Part shown: piece by piece, positions 1 to 8,646 of the stretch
Position numbering within the stretch: position 1 is the stretch's first letter
Layout of the letters: each line of letters begins with the position of its first letter
Origin: Hyphomicrobiales bacterium
GTDB lineage: Bacteria; Pseudomonadota; Alphaproteobacteria; Rhizobiales; Rhizobiaceae
Assembly (NCBI GenBank): GCA_900471925.1
Contig: UCGV01000031.1
Span: 27,559 to 91,558 of the forward strand
Length of the DNA: 64,000 nt
Direction: 5' to 3'
Position numbers and translations under genes: made by a program
The notes under the pieces: model-generated
The model's input: only the letters and a program-made list of their open reading frames with translations
Told to the model about the DNA's origin: nothing
Database searches by the model: none

Positions 1-1854
1 CGGAATGATTGTCGTCGGCATGGCAACGCCGTAGTCGTTGTCGTCGGATTTTCCGAGAACCGACGCCGTGGGCTCGGTCGGAATGCCTCCAGCGGTAATC
101 AGATAGGCTGGCGCCTGATAGACGCGCTCGACACCGGTATGGCTGAATGTCTGCGCAAACGTCCGTCGCTCGACGGCGGTGCCAAGGACGGCGTCCGGCA
201 AGCGATAGTTGCTGGTGACGGTGGTGACGAGATGGCGAATCGCTTCCGGCGTTGCGCGCTGGTCGGGCAAAAGCTGTGTCTGGTTGGCAAGAAACATCGC
301 GCGCGCGACCTCGAAATCGGCACCCTTGACGATATTGTAGAGCTGGTTCGAATCCGGTGTCGGAGCATGAGTGCCGGCGTCGTAGCCGTCATATTCGCTG
401 CGTCGCCGGAAAGGGGCGATGCGGCGTCCGCGATTGGAGGTCGCGGCAAATTTCGCTTCGGAGAGATCAAGGACGATCCACGCAGCCGTCTGCATCGCAC
501 TGTCGCCATGGGTGGCGCCGAAGTCGAACAGATTGACAATGGCATTCAGACTGTAGCGCGTATAAGGCCTGGAATTATATTCGCTGAAGTCATGGATCGC
601 GATCGTCTGCAGACGTTGCAACAACCATTCTCTAACCTTCGCCTGATCGGCCTTGATGTCATCGACATGCGGATAATTCTCTTTCTCGAGCCGCGCGATC
701 ATGTCGGCATTGACGAGGAAGCGCGAGCTCTCGATCATCAGGCGATGATTTTCCGTCTCGGCGATGTGCACATCTGTGAACGGTGTGACTGGCGCCAGAA
801 GCGGAGTTGCGTCGATATGCGTTCCGCCGAGCACCAGAAACGGGGTGGCTGACAGAACCGCCGGCTGGATGGCCGAAAACAGCGACAGGCGCACGAAAAG
901 TTGGCTCAGCCATTCCAGGCCGTCGAGGATGGAGCTTGCCAGCTCCTTGTACCATTCATTCTGGTCTGCCCGGTCCTCGGGCGTGCCCAACGTATCGCCT
1001 GCGGGCAAGCTGTCACAGGTCACGAGCGAGTAGGAATCCGGGGAAGGCGGACCGCTCGTCAAGAGCAGGTTCTGATACATCGCCTTGACCGTGTCATCGG
1101 TCAAGGGACCGTGGGCCTGCTGTGCGGACAGGTAGAGCAGGCGCGTAAAGGCGACGACGCTCGCATCGGCATCGCCCTTCGTCGACGCATCCGAAGCAAA
1201 GGGATTTTCCAGACAAAAGAGGCCATCCGTGCCAAGCCGACCGAAGGCGCGCAGCATCTGCATGATCTCGTTGATCTGGTAGGTCATGCACGTGTTCGAC
1301 ACCGTTACGCCGACAAGATCATCGGGCTGCTCGGGGAGCGCGATGGCGCATTCAGGCCGTGCGTAGGTCTCGCGCAGGCCCGGCAGATCCTGTTTTCTCA
1401 CCTGGCCAGTGCATGAATGGGTTGGGTATCTGGCCAGGTGAACGACCTTGGCCATCAGGATTTCGGTGATCTCTCCCTCCTCGCTGAAATCGGGAGGATC
1501 TCGCGTGTATCGGGTCCGGTAAAAGCCGTACTCGCCTTCCCGGTTGCAGGCATTGAACTCGATGGCGGCAAGATCGCGTTCGGCAAAATTCTTGATCGCC
1601 GCGGCCGAAGATGGCGAGGCCTGCGGGTAGGACAGGACCGGGGCGAGTGCAGGCGGCGCATCGTCTGCCTGTGCCTGCGCTCCAAGGAGGCTTGCGATCA
1701 TCAGGACGGCAAGCGTCTTGTGGATAAGCTTAACGACAACCCGCAGGGTCTGCCGCCACAATGTGCTCGCTCGGCTTGTCGCCGCCCCGACCTTGAGCCC
1801 GACAATCCCTGGGGCTCGATGGCGCCATCCCTTGGCAAAAAAACGGCCGGACAT
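1..1854 (-). CDS. Large secreted protein, 3' end outside window
   Basis: The minus strand is open from the left edge to beyond 1854, at least 618 codons, in the frame aligned with base 1; I checked it codon by codon and found no stop. The proposed ATG at 1854 has an AAGGGAA ribosome site; an in-frame ATG at 1917 is an alternative. A hydrophobic segment at about residues 47-63, ending in AQA, looks like a Sec signal peptide after an unusually long N-region, so an internal TTG start is possible. The mature part is Cys-poor. Around residues 440-490 it has a stretch (EYNSRPYTRYSLNAIVNL, then FDFG and a helix with WIVLDLSEAKFA) that recalls helices of alpha/alpha-toroid secreted proteins such as heparinase-like folds; this is a weak resemblance. 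It lies 76 bp downstream of the lectin-like gene and is probably co-transcribed. Family not recognised. Confidence 0.72.
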   Translation of the reverse strand, partial: MSGRFFAKGWRHRAPGIVGLKVGAATSRASTLWRQTLRVVVKLIHKTLAVLMIASLLGAQAQADDAPPALAPVLSYPQASPSSAAAIKNFAERDLAAIEFNACNREGEYGFYRTRYTRDPPDFSEEGEITEILMAKVVHLARYPTHSCTGQVRKQDLPGLRETYARPECAIALPEQPDDLVGVTVSNTCMTYQINEIMQMLRAFGRLGTDGLFCLENPFASDASTKGDADASVVAFTRLLYLSAQQAHGPLTDDTVKAMYQNLLLTSGPPSPDSYSLVTCDSLPAGDTLGTPEDRADQNEWYKELASSILDGLEWLSQLFVRLSLFSAIQPAVLSATPFLVLGGTHIDATPLLAPVTPFTDVHIAETENHRLMIESSRFLVNADMIARLEKENYPHVDDIKADQAKVREWLLQRLQTIAIHDFSEYNSRPYTRYSLNAIVNLFDFGATHGDSAMQTAAWIVLDLSEAKFAATSNRGRRIAPFRRRSEYDGYDAGTHAPTPDSNQLYNIVKGADFEVARAMFLANQTQLLPDQRATPEAIRHLVTTVTSNYRLPDAVLGTAVERRTFAQTFSHTGVERVYQAPAYLITAGGIPTEPTASVLGKSDDNDYGVAMPTTIIP

Positions 1855-1930
1855 GTCGTTCCCTTCACATAGCGGAAATTCGGGCTCTGCGCTGGCGGGC
1901 TGATCGGCTGTGCTCATGATCGCGCCCCAT

Positions 1931-2605
1931 TCACGGGCAGGCGTTGTCGCAATGGTAGGTGCTGAAGATCGCACCCGTCGCATCCGCCTGCGGGCGCCAG
2001 CAGCACTTGGGCTGGGATGTCCCGCCGGCCCCGCTCGTTCCGGTGCCGGTCGATGCCGGTTTAGGGCGAGGCGGATAGCACTGGACCGCGAGCGCATCGA
2101 CATAGGCGCCGGACCGTCCCGTCAGACCGTTGATCCGCTGCGAGCTCGTGCAGGTCGACACATTGGTCAGCCCGGTGCCGTCATAGGGCCCGGGATTGGG
2201 GTGGCGATCCCAGCATTTGTCGCCGCTGTCGAAACAATGGGATGCACCGCCGGTGCAATGGACCTCGACGTAATCGAGAAACTTCGGCTTGCTGCCGTCT
2301 CTGGTAAAACCGTATTTGATGCTTGAGACATACTGAGATGGTGGGCACGAAAAATCATGGGCGCTGCCGCCGTTGCCGCCGGTCAATGCCTTCTTGCCGC
2401 TCGGACATATGACGCCGATGGCATCGATCCAGGTACCGGAACGGATGGTTACGCCTTGTACCACCTCGCTCGGGCAAACAAGTGTGAAGGGGCCGCCGCC
2501 AGGACCGCCAAAGATCGGATTTGGTTCGCCGTCTTCGGCAATCGCGACCGAGATCGCCGCCAGGAAGAGAACAATTGAGACTATCGATCTACGCAATACG
2601 GTCAC
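1931..2605 (-). CDS. Secreted jacalin-like/Cys-rich protein
   Basis: 224 residues starting at a GTG with GGGAG upstream. Residues 1-23 form a clear signal peptide cleaved near AIA-ED. The mature protein begins with a Gly-rich GGPGGGPF block followed by a VRSG-like motif (TIRSGTWIDAIGVIC), and a second copy occurs near residue 165 (LTGRSGAYVDALAVQC). This GG-x-GG plus RSG-x-x-x-DAI pattern is typical of jacalin-type beta-prism carbohydrate-binding domains. About ten cysteines suggest disulfides and export. A Pro/Thr/Gly-rich linker separates the lectin-like part from a Cys-rich C-terminus. It precedes the large secreted protein on the same strand. Lectin function is inferred from motif pattern only. 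Confidence 0.7.
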   Translation of the reverse strand: MTVLRRSIVSIVLFLAAISVAIAEDGEPNPIFGGPGGGPFTLVCPSEVVQGVTIRSGTWIDAIGVICPSGKKALTGGNGGSAHDFSCPPSQYVSSIKYGFTRDGSKPKFLDYVEVHCTGGASHCFDSGDKCWDRHPNPGPYDGTGLTNVSTCTSSQRINGLTGRSGAYVDALAVQCYPPRPKPASTGTGTSGAGGTSQPKCCWRPQADATGAIFSTYHCDNACP

Positions 2606-3146
2606 GGCTCACTTGCTCCCGATTGAAGGGTCTGCTCGGCCAATTGAAATGCGAAATCCTGGGGCCATGCGGTCATACCCCCCTTGGGGTCTGACCATCT
2701 TGATGCCCGCTGGCGCCTCGATGCGCCGTCATGGCATGAGGACGCCGATGATCGAAGTCTCGTCCGCCGCATCCCCAGTCCATAGGATCGAATTGCTGCC
2801 CGACCCGCATCCACCATTTGGTGGATCAATCCGTCGAAGTCGTGCAAATCCATGCAAATATTGGGACCGGCTGGACCAAGGCCGCCTCAAAAGACGGTTC
2901 GCAGTGAAAATCACAAGCAGCAACATCGACAGCCGGGTGCGAGACTTGTAAAAGATTATTTGGCCATGATCCTGATTAATTCGGCCTTTGCGTGTATATC
3001 TCCCTCAATGCTTGTGAGATATATGATTATCGAGATTTTTTAATCATCGATCACCGGTAATTCTACCCTGCCGCGTCAATAAGTATTCTAAACTCAAAAT
3101 AGAGTTATGTTAGGCTCGCTCGTGTTTTTCGAGTTTCGAGGTGAGC
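2606..3146. other. Intergenic, no gene seen
   Basis: About 540 bp between the minus-strand secreted genes and the plus-strand LuxR-type gene. The last 200 bp (2940-3120) are clearly AT-richer and should hold the promoter of the downstream regulator. No convincing short gene or RNA was found; the open frames here have shadow-like Arg/Ser-rich translations. Confidence 0.5.
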
Positions 3147-4337
3147 ATGACAATATCGCAGGGGCATATCCCGCTACGCATGATGGCGGCCATCTCGGAC
3201 ATTATCGGACGTGTCTACGACTGTGTGCTGGATCCTGGGCAGTGGCAGGCGACCATGGAAGCCATCCGCACCGAGCTCAATTTCTGCTACGCGATCCTTG
3301 CGGCCTACCCCCTGCCTGCCGGTTCGGTGACACTCAGTGTTGCGGCGGGTATCGATCCGGCCTGGCTGGCCAGATTGCCGGCCTACGGCGAAGATATCGT
3401 CAACACCTGGGGCGGCAACGATCGCATTCTTCAGTTTCCGCTGGAGGAGCCGATACTGCAATCTCAGGCCGTTGCGCCGACATTGCTGGAATCGAGCCGC
3501 TTCATCCAGGAATGGATCGCGCCGCAAGGGGTGATCGACGCGATCGCAATCGGCCTCGAACGCAACGACCGTATGGTCTCCACCCTGTCTCTCGGTCGCC
3601 ACACCGATGCCGGCATGGTGACGGAACTCGAACTGGCTTGCCTGAGAATGATCGCTCCGCACATCCGCCGGGCTCTGGCCATCAGCCAGATCCTGCAAAT
3701 CAGGACGATAGAGGCTGAAAAGTTCACCGCGGTGCTAGAGGGGCTCAGCGCAGCGGTTATCGTCGTCGACGACGAGCGGCGCATCATCCACACCAATGCC
3801 GTTGCTCAGTCAATGTTGCGCGTAGGCGACCCTATTTTCATGCGGGCTGGACAGGTTCGGTTGCACGCGGTCGCATCTGATACGGCTCTCGACCGGGTTG
3901 TCCGCCAGTTTGCGGGAGGAGCGGACGGTGCTGATACGCATAGCGGAAGCGGTATATCTGCGGTGCGGCAAGATGGACCGCCGTGCCTGATCCACATCCT
4001 TCCCTTGCAGCGAATGCAGGCTTATTCCGGCCTGTCGGATCGACCGGCCGTCGCACTCTTCATTGCCGACGCCGCGGTTGCTCCCCGGTTCCCCGCCGAT
4101 GCCCTTGGCGCCCTCTACGGCCTGACGCCAGCTGAACAGCGCGTGTTCGAACTGGTCATCGAAGGCAAGTCGCCCAAATCCATTGCGCCGATCCTCGGAG
4201 TTGCCGTGAGCACGGTCAAAACCCAGTTGCTGAGCATTTTCGCAAAAACGGATTGCGCCCGCCAGGCTGACCTGGTGCGGCTCGCTTCAAGACTCTCGTC
4301 ACCGATTGGGGCACCTGATCAAATGAGCATGGTTTGA
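3147..4337 (+). CDS. LuxR-type HTH transcriptional regulator
   Basis: About 396 residues. The C-terminal 65 residues form a LuxR/GerE helix-turn-helix: LTPAEQRVFELVIEGKS, then IAPILGVAVSTVKTQLLSIF and a closing helix. The N-terminal 300 residues carry a sensor region; residues ~185-235 (VLEGLSAAVIVVDDERRII followed by N-AVAQSML) look like a PAS fold. No receiver Asp or acyl-homoserine-lactone-binding motif is evident. GTG at 3141 is in frame, but GAGGTGAGC just before ATG 3147 makes 3147 the better start. It stands alone between the secreted-protein genes and a LysR gene on the opposite strand. Ligand and targets are unknown. Confidence 0.88.
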   Translation: MTISQGHIPLRMMAAISDIIGRVYDCVLDPGQWQATMEAIRTELNFCYAILAAYPLPAGSVTLSVAAGIDPAWLARLPAYGEDIVNTWGGNDRILQFPLEEPILQSQAVAPTLLESSRFIQEWIAPQGVIDAIAIGLERNDRMVSTLSLGRHTDAGMVTELELACLRMIAPHIRRALAISQILQIRTIEAEKFTAVLEGLSAAVIVVDDERRIIHTNAVAQSMLRVGDPIFMRAGQVRLHAVASDTALDRVVRQFAGGADGADTHSGSGISAVRQDGPPCLIHILPLQRMQAYSGLSDRPAVALFIADAAVAPRFPADALGALYGLTPAEQRVFELVIEGKSPKSIAPILGVAVSTVKTQLLSIFAKTDCARQADLVRLASRLSSPIGAPDQMSMV

Positions 4338-4418
4338 TCGCGCTGTTCAACCCAGCGCCGAGATTGTCGCGCACCGGGTCGCAATGTCGCAGCCGGGAGG
4401 CGTCAGTTGCCGGCATGT

Positions 4419-5345
4419 CTAGGACCAGTGATCTTCCAGCCCGTTGGATTTCGGCAAGCCGGGAAGGAGAATGACGAGCTCGCGGCAAAGCTGTGCGATC
4501 TCCTCGAAGAAGGCACCGTTGTAATCGTTTCTGTACGTGATGAAATATTCAAGCTTGGGCAGCGTTATCGCGGTGTTCACAATGCGCAGACGTCCATCGC
4601 TGACATATTTGGCGAAGAAGGCTTTTGGAAGAATGGTGACGCCGAGGCCATAGGCCGCAAGTTCCGCCAGAGCCGCCATGTTGTTGCTTGCGATCGTTTT
4701 GACGAATGGCAGTTTCGGATTGTTGATGACGTCGTGCAGGATCGGCCACAGGATCGATCCGGCCGACTGGATGAGGAGCGGAAATTTCAAGAGTTCGTTG
4801 ATCGAGAGCTCGCGATCCTCCCCGTAAAGCTTTGGGCTGCACATCCAGACGAGCTCGATCTCCCCCAACCGCATGTTGATGAACTGCGGGTCCTGCGTCA
4901 GCCGAGGGCAGATGACAAAATCGATCTTCCGATCGTTGAGACGCTTCAGAAGTCCAACGGTGAGATCAATCTCTGGCTCGAGAGTGATCCCCGGATAGCG
5001 ATCCATGATCGTCGCCAAAAGCTGCGGCAGCAGGGAAAGCGCAACTAGATCCGTCACGCCGAGGCGGAATCTCAATGGCGGAGCGTTGGACGAGCGCGCC
5101 GACAGAGCCAATCGATCGTTGAGCCGGAGCATCTGCTCGGCAATATCTCTGACGTCCTCGCCCTTCTGGGTCAGCGCAGAATGGCGACTGGTTCGGTCGA
5201 ACAGGGGAGTCGAAAACCGCGATTCCAGTTCGGTGATGCGCTTCGACACGGTCGATTGGGTGACGTTCAGATAGGAGGCGGCGGCCTCGAAACTTCCCAA
5301 GGTGGCGACCCAGTACAGCGCTTCCATCTGCTTAATCGTGAACAT
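4419..5345 (-). CDS. LysR-family transcriptional regulator
   Basis: 308 residues, the usual LTTR length. Residues 3-62 are the winged HTH (MEALYWVATLGSFEAAASYL, then TQSTVSKRITELES and LFDRTSR). Residues ~90-300 form the co-inducer-binding domain. It is transcribed away from the RraA/ABC transporter operon, with 113 bp between the start codons, and this gap holds an 11-bp perfect inverted repeat. By the usual LTTR arrangement it probably controls both itself and the 5459-11196 operon; the inducer is presumably the transported compound or a breakdown product. Confidence 0.93.
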   Translation of the reverse strand: MFTIKQMEALYWVATLGSFEAAASYLNVTQSTVSKRITELESRFSTPLFDRTSRHSALTQKGEDVRDIAEQMLRLNDRLALSARSSNAPPLRFRLGVTDLVALSLLPQLLATIMDRYPGITLEPEIDLTVGLLKRLNDRKIDFVICPRLTQDPQFINMRLGEIELVWMCSPKLYGEDRELSINELLKFPLLIQSAGSILWPILHDVINNPKLPFVKTIASNNMAALAELAAYGLGVTILPKAFFAKYVSDGRLRIVNTAITLPKLEYFITYRNDYNGAFFEEIAQLCRELVILLPGLPKSNGLEDHWS

Positions 5346-5358
5346 GTGCGAACCATGA

Positions 5359-5398
5359 AGAAAAGCGATTTGGTTTGGTCGATATTTATCGCTTTTCT
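5359..5398. promoter_or_regulatory. Inverted repeat, likely LysR operator
   Basis: AGAAAAGCGAT (5359-5369) and its exact complement ATCGCTTTTCT (5388-5398) are separated by 18 bp. It lies 14 bp upstream of the LysR start codon and 60 bp upstream of the RraA start, where autoregulating LTTRs usually bind. The loop is too long and the position wrong for a terminator. Confidence 0.6.
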
Positions 5399-5458
5399 GC
5401 TTGGAAACACAAGTTTACAAAAACGTCATATAGGAGCGAGCCACTACGAGGAGGACTT

Positions 5459-6088
5459 ATGGCCATCGAAGAATTCCCGATCCCGGCGCCAGTGGAGGCT
5501 GGACTGATATCGGAGTTCCGCGGCGTCGCCACGTCGATCATCAGCGACAACCTGGAACGGTTGCCAGGTGCCACCGGCATTTTGCCGTATCATCGCGGCG
5601 GGCAGATGGTTGGGACCGCTGTGACGGTCAAGACCCGCCACGGCGACAATCTTGCCATTCATGCGGCCCTGAAAATTGCCCGTCCGGGCGACGTCATCGT
5701 CGTCGACGGCGGCGGTGACATTTCCCAGGCTTTGATCGGCGAGATCATGATGACCCAGGCGCAGTCGATCGGATTGGCGGGATATATCATCGATGGCGCG
5801 ATCCGGGACGTTTCTGCGATCCGCACATCCGACCTGCCGTGTTTTGCACGTGGGGTCACCCACAAGGGACCCTACAAGAACGGGCCAGGGGCGATCAATG
5901 TCCCTGTCTCGATCGGGGGACTTGTCGTCAGTCCCGGGGACCTCGTCATCGGTGACGAGGACGGCATCGTTGCCCTGTCGCCGGCGGTCGCCGCCGCGCT
6001 CATTCCCGGCATTCGGGCACAGGAAGAGCGAGAGCGGGCCAAGATCGACAAATACAAGGAGGCGCGGCTGCAACTCGTGAAGGGCTGA
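5459..6088 (+). CDS. RraA-family protein (aldolase/decarboxylase-like)
   Basis: 209 residues from the ATG at 5459, preceded by a strong GAGGAGG site. An upstream in-frame ATG at 5375 gives an implausible 28-residue extension overlapping the operator. Family signatures are clear: GDVIVVDGGG (~75-84), LIGEIMMTQAQSIGLAGYIIDG and AIRDVSAIR, including the G-x-x-RD metal/substrate motif of 4-hydroxy-4-methyl-2-oxoglutarate aldolase/oxaloacetate decarboxylases. Homologues are named RraA, but those outside the gamma-proteobacteria often act as class II pyruvate aldolases. As first gene of an ABC transporter operon it more likely cleaves a 2-oxo acid derived from the imported substrate than regulates RNase E. 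Confidence 0.9.
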   Translation: MAIEEFPIPAPVEAGLISEFRGVATSIISDNLERLPGATGILPYHRGGQMVGTAVTVKTRHGDNLAIHAALKIARPGDVIVVDGGGDISQALIGEIMMTQAQSIGLAGYIIDGAIRDVSAIRTSDLPCFARGVTHKGPYKNGPGAINVPVSIGGLVVSPGDLVIGDEDGIVALSPAVAAALIPGIRAQEERERAKIDKYKEARLQLVKG

Positions 6089-6126
6089 GCCGTTGGACTG
6101 AGACAAGGCAAGCGGAGGATACGCCT

Positions 6127-7641
6127 TTGAAATTCTGGAAATCGATGACGGTCGCACTGGCGGCCACAATTGCGATGCCGGCAGGCATTGCTATGGCTGA
6201 GAGCGGAACGTCGGTCACGATCGTCCTTCCTGCAGGCCCGGATCGACTCGATCCGTGCGAAACGCCGCGATCCGTGATTGGCCGCATCATCAAGCAGAAT
6301 GTCGTCGAAACGCTTGTCGAACTGGATTACGACAAGCATACGACGCTGCCGCGGCTGGCGGAAAGCTGGACGCAGACCTCACCGACCGAATGGATCTTCA
6401 AGCTTCGTCAGGGCGTGAAATTCCATGACGGAGCGCCATTCGATGCGAAGTCGGTCATCTACTCGGTGGAACGCACGGTCGATCCGAAGCTAACCTGCAT
6501 TACCCGCACCAAGTATTTCGACGGCACGGATGTGACCGCAAGCGAGGTCGATCCGCATACGGTGAAGTTCACCACCAAGACGCCCGTGCCGATCCTGCCG
6601 ACACTGCTTGCGCAGCTCGCGATTTCCTCGCCCAACACGCCGAAGGGCGAATATACATCGAAGCCGGTCGGCACCGGACCCTACAGGTTCGATCACTGGA
6701 CGCAGGGCGAGGAAGTTGTCCTTGTCCGTGACGATAGCTACTGGGGCGCAAAGCCGACAATCGACAAGGCGACCTATGTCTGGCGCAGCGAATCCTCGGT
6801 CGCCGCAGCGATGGTGGAGACAGGCGAGGCCGATCTGGCGTTCTCCATCGCGCCACAGGATGCGACCAACACGGAAACCGACAAGGTCTATCCGAATTCT
6901 GACAGCGCCATGTTCCGCCTGTCGGTGGATATTCCGCCGCTCAACGATGTGCGCGTGCGCAAGGCGATCAACCTTGCCATCGACCGGAACGCCTTTCTCG
7001 GCAGCATCATCAGTGATCAGGCGCAACTCGCCATGCAGCAGGTTGGCCCGAGCGTGCTTGGCTTCAATCCAAACCTGAAGCCGTGGAAATATGATCCCGA
7101 GCAGGCAGAGGCTCTCCTGCAGGAGGCCAAGGCGGATGGTGTCGACGTTACCCGCGAAATCCGCATGATCGGCCGGCCGGCAATGTTTGCCAACAGCAAC
7201 GAGTTCGTGGAGGCTGCTGCCGAAATGCTGCGACAGGTCGGCTTCAACATCAAGCTCGACAATCTCGAAATGTCGCAGTGGCTGCAGATGGCAAACAAGC
7301 CCTTTGCGGCGGATCGGGAGCCGAACATCTTCCTGACCATGCATGACAACAATTCCGGCGATGCTGCGTTCACGGCATTCTTCAAGTACCATTCGAACGG
7401 CCGCCAGAGCGAGTTGCATGATCCCGAACTCGACGCGCTTATCGTCGAAGCCGGCACGGAACAGGGTGATAAACGCGCCGCCACCTATCAGGAGGTCTTC
7501 CGCCGCATCTACGAAGACAAGGTCGCAGACGTCCCGCTTTTCCATATGGTCAACTATATGCGCGTCGGCAAACGGATCGACTTTTCGCCGACGATCGCCA
7601 ATGCGGTCGAACTTCAGCTCGCAAATCTGACGCTGAAATAA
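6127..7641 (+). CDS. ABC transporter substrate-binding protein, family 5
   Basis: 504 residues; TTG start with GGAGG 8 bp upstream. Residues 1-24 are a Sec signal peptide ending in GIAMA. The body has family-5 solute-binding (peptide/nickel/opine type) landmarks: AESW near residue 80, WIFKLRQGVKFHDGAPFDAK, and GTGPYRFDHW near 180. These periplasmic proteins bind oligopeptides, opines or glycosides and deliver them to Dpp-type permeases. It sits 38 bp after the RraA gene and before two permeases. The ligand cannot be read from sequence. Confidence 0.94.
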   Translation: MKFWKSMTVALAATIAMPAGIAMAESGTSVTIVLPAGPDRLDPCETPRSVIGRIIKQNVVETLVELDYDKHTTLPRLAESWTQTSPTEWIFKLRQGVKFHDGAPFDAKSVIYSVERTVDPKLTCITRTKYFDGTDVTASEVDPHTVKFTTKTPVPILPTLLAQLAISSPNTPKGEYTSKPVGTGPYRFDHWTQGEEVVLVRDDSYWGAKPTIDKATYVWRSESSVAAAMVETGEADLAFSIAPQDATNTETDKVYPNSDSAMFRLSVDIPPLNDVRVRKAINLAIDRNAFLGSIISDQAQLAMQQVGPSVLGFNPNLKPWKYDPEQAEALLQEAKADGVDVTREIRMIGRPAMFANSNEFVEAAAEMLRQVGFNIKLDNLEMSQWLQMANKPFAADREPNIFLTMHDNNSGDAAFTAFFKYHSNGRQSELHDPELDALIVEAGTEQGDKRAATYQEVFRRIYEDKVADVPLFHMVNYMRVGKRIDFSPTIANAVELQLANLTLK

Positions 7642-7652
7642 AGAGGGAGCCA

Positions 7653-7673
7653 GGCGCCGGCTTGCCCGGCGCC
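7653..7673 (+). promoter_or_regulatory. Intercistronic hairpin after binding-protein gene
   Basis: GGCGCCGG (7653-7660) pairs perfectly with CCGGCGCC (7666-7673) around a 5-nt loop, 11 bp after the binding-protein stop. There is no T run, so it is better read as an mRNA-stabilising or attenuating hairpin that keeps the binding protein in excess over the permeases. Confidence 0.55.
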
Positions 7674-7728
7674 TTCCCAAGCTGTCCGAGAAGGACGTCA
7701 ACAATCCAGATCCGGCGGAGGAGCTGAT

Positions 7729-8646
7729 ATGGGTTCATTCATTTACAAGCGGTCTTTCCAGAGCCTGTTTTCGCTGATCGTGCTTGTCGTACTCGTGTTT
7801 TTCCTCGCCAGGATGACCGGTTCGCCTGCAGATCTCTATCTGCCACAGGACGCGTCGGCGGAAGTCAGGCATCAATTCAACGAAAGCCTGGGTTTTAACG
7901 ATCCCCTTTATATCCAGTTCGGGCGGTTTATGTGGGGTCTTCTCCACCTCGACATGGGGCAGTCGCTGCAATTCTCCCGACCGGCGCTCGATGTCGTTCT
8001 GCAGGCCTTTCCGACGACATTGATGCTTGCGGCTGTCACCATGCCGCTGGTGCTCGCGATTGCCATTGTCACAGGGTCCTTGGCCGCGTTCAAGCCGGGT
8101 GGTGTGTTCGACAGGCTGGCAAGCTTCATATCGCTGCTTGGCGCCAGCACCCCGAATTTCTGGGTGGCGATCGTTGGGGTTCTGGTCTTTGCGGTGACGC
8201 TCAGAATTCTGCCGACGTCCGGCACCGGTACGCCGATGCACTGGATCTTGCCCGTCGCGGTGCTGGCACTCAGGCCGACCGGTGTCCTCGTGCAGGTGGT
8301 GCGCACCTCGATGTTGACGGCTCTGTCGTCGGCCTATGTCAAGACGGCGCGGGCCAAGGGTGTGAGTTCACGCGCGATCATTTTCGTGCATGCGCTTCGC
8401 AACGGTTTGTTGCCCGTCATAACGGTCGCGAGCGATCAGGCCGCCGGCATCGTCAATGGCGCGGTGATCGTGGAAACGGTCTTCGGGTTTCCAGGCATCG
8501 GCAAGCTGATGATCGATTCCGTTCTGCTTCGCGATTTTGCCGTCATCCAGGCCGCCGTCCTGGTCACCGCACTTGCCGTTTTCATCATCAACATTCTGGT
8601 GGATATAAGCTATGCCCTCGTCGACCCGCGCATCCGGTATCACTGA
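7729..8646 (+). CDS. ABC transporter permease, DppB type
   Basis: 305 residues with about six membrane helices. It has the typical DppB layout: an N-terminal helix (SLIVLVVLVFFLARM), a periplasmic loop with HQFNESLGFNDPLY, then the EAA-like cytoplasmic loop (YVKTARAKGVSSRAIIFVHALRNGLLPVIT) that contacts the ATPase. The C-terminus is DISYALVDPRIRY, standard for the family. It forms the translocation channel with the next gene product. GGAGG lies close upstream of the ATG. Confidence 0.95.
   Translation: MGSFIYKRSFQSLFSLIVLVVLVFFLARMTGSPADLYLPQDASAEVRHQFNESLGFNDPLYIQFGRFMWGLLHLDMGQSLQFSRPALDVVLQAFPTTLMLAAVTMPLVLAIAIVTGSLAAFKPGGVFDRLASFISLLGASTPNFWVAIVGVLVFAVTLRILPTSGTGTPMHWILPVAVLALRPTGVLVQVVRTSMLTALSSAYVKTARAKGVSSRAIIFVHALRNGLLPVITVASDQAAGIVNGAVIVETVFGFPGIGKLMIDSVLLRDFAVIQAAVLVTALAVFIINILVDISYALVDPRIRYH

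Noticed and set aside
139..1872. Three consecutive plus-strand frames at the left edge
   Set aside because: They are antisense, codon-aligned shadows of the minus-strand secreted-protein gene, which is open across all of them and has a signal peptide.
2602..2853. 83-codon minus-strand frame upstream of the lectin-like gene
   Set aside because: Overlaps the lectin gene's start and ribosome site and reads as Arg/Ser-rich text; no own ribosome site.
6490..7704. 404-codon minus-strand frame
   Set aside because: Antisense to the intact binding-protein gene at 6127; composition typical of a codon-aligned shadow.
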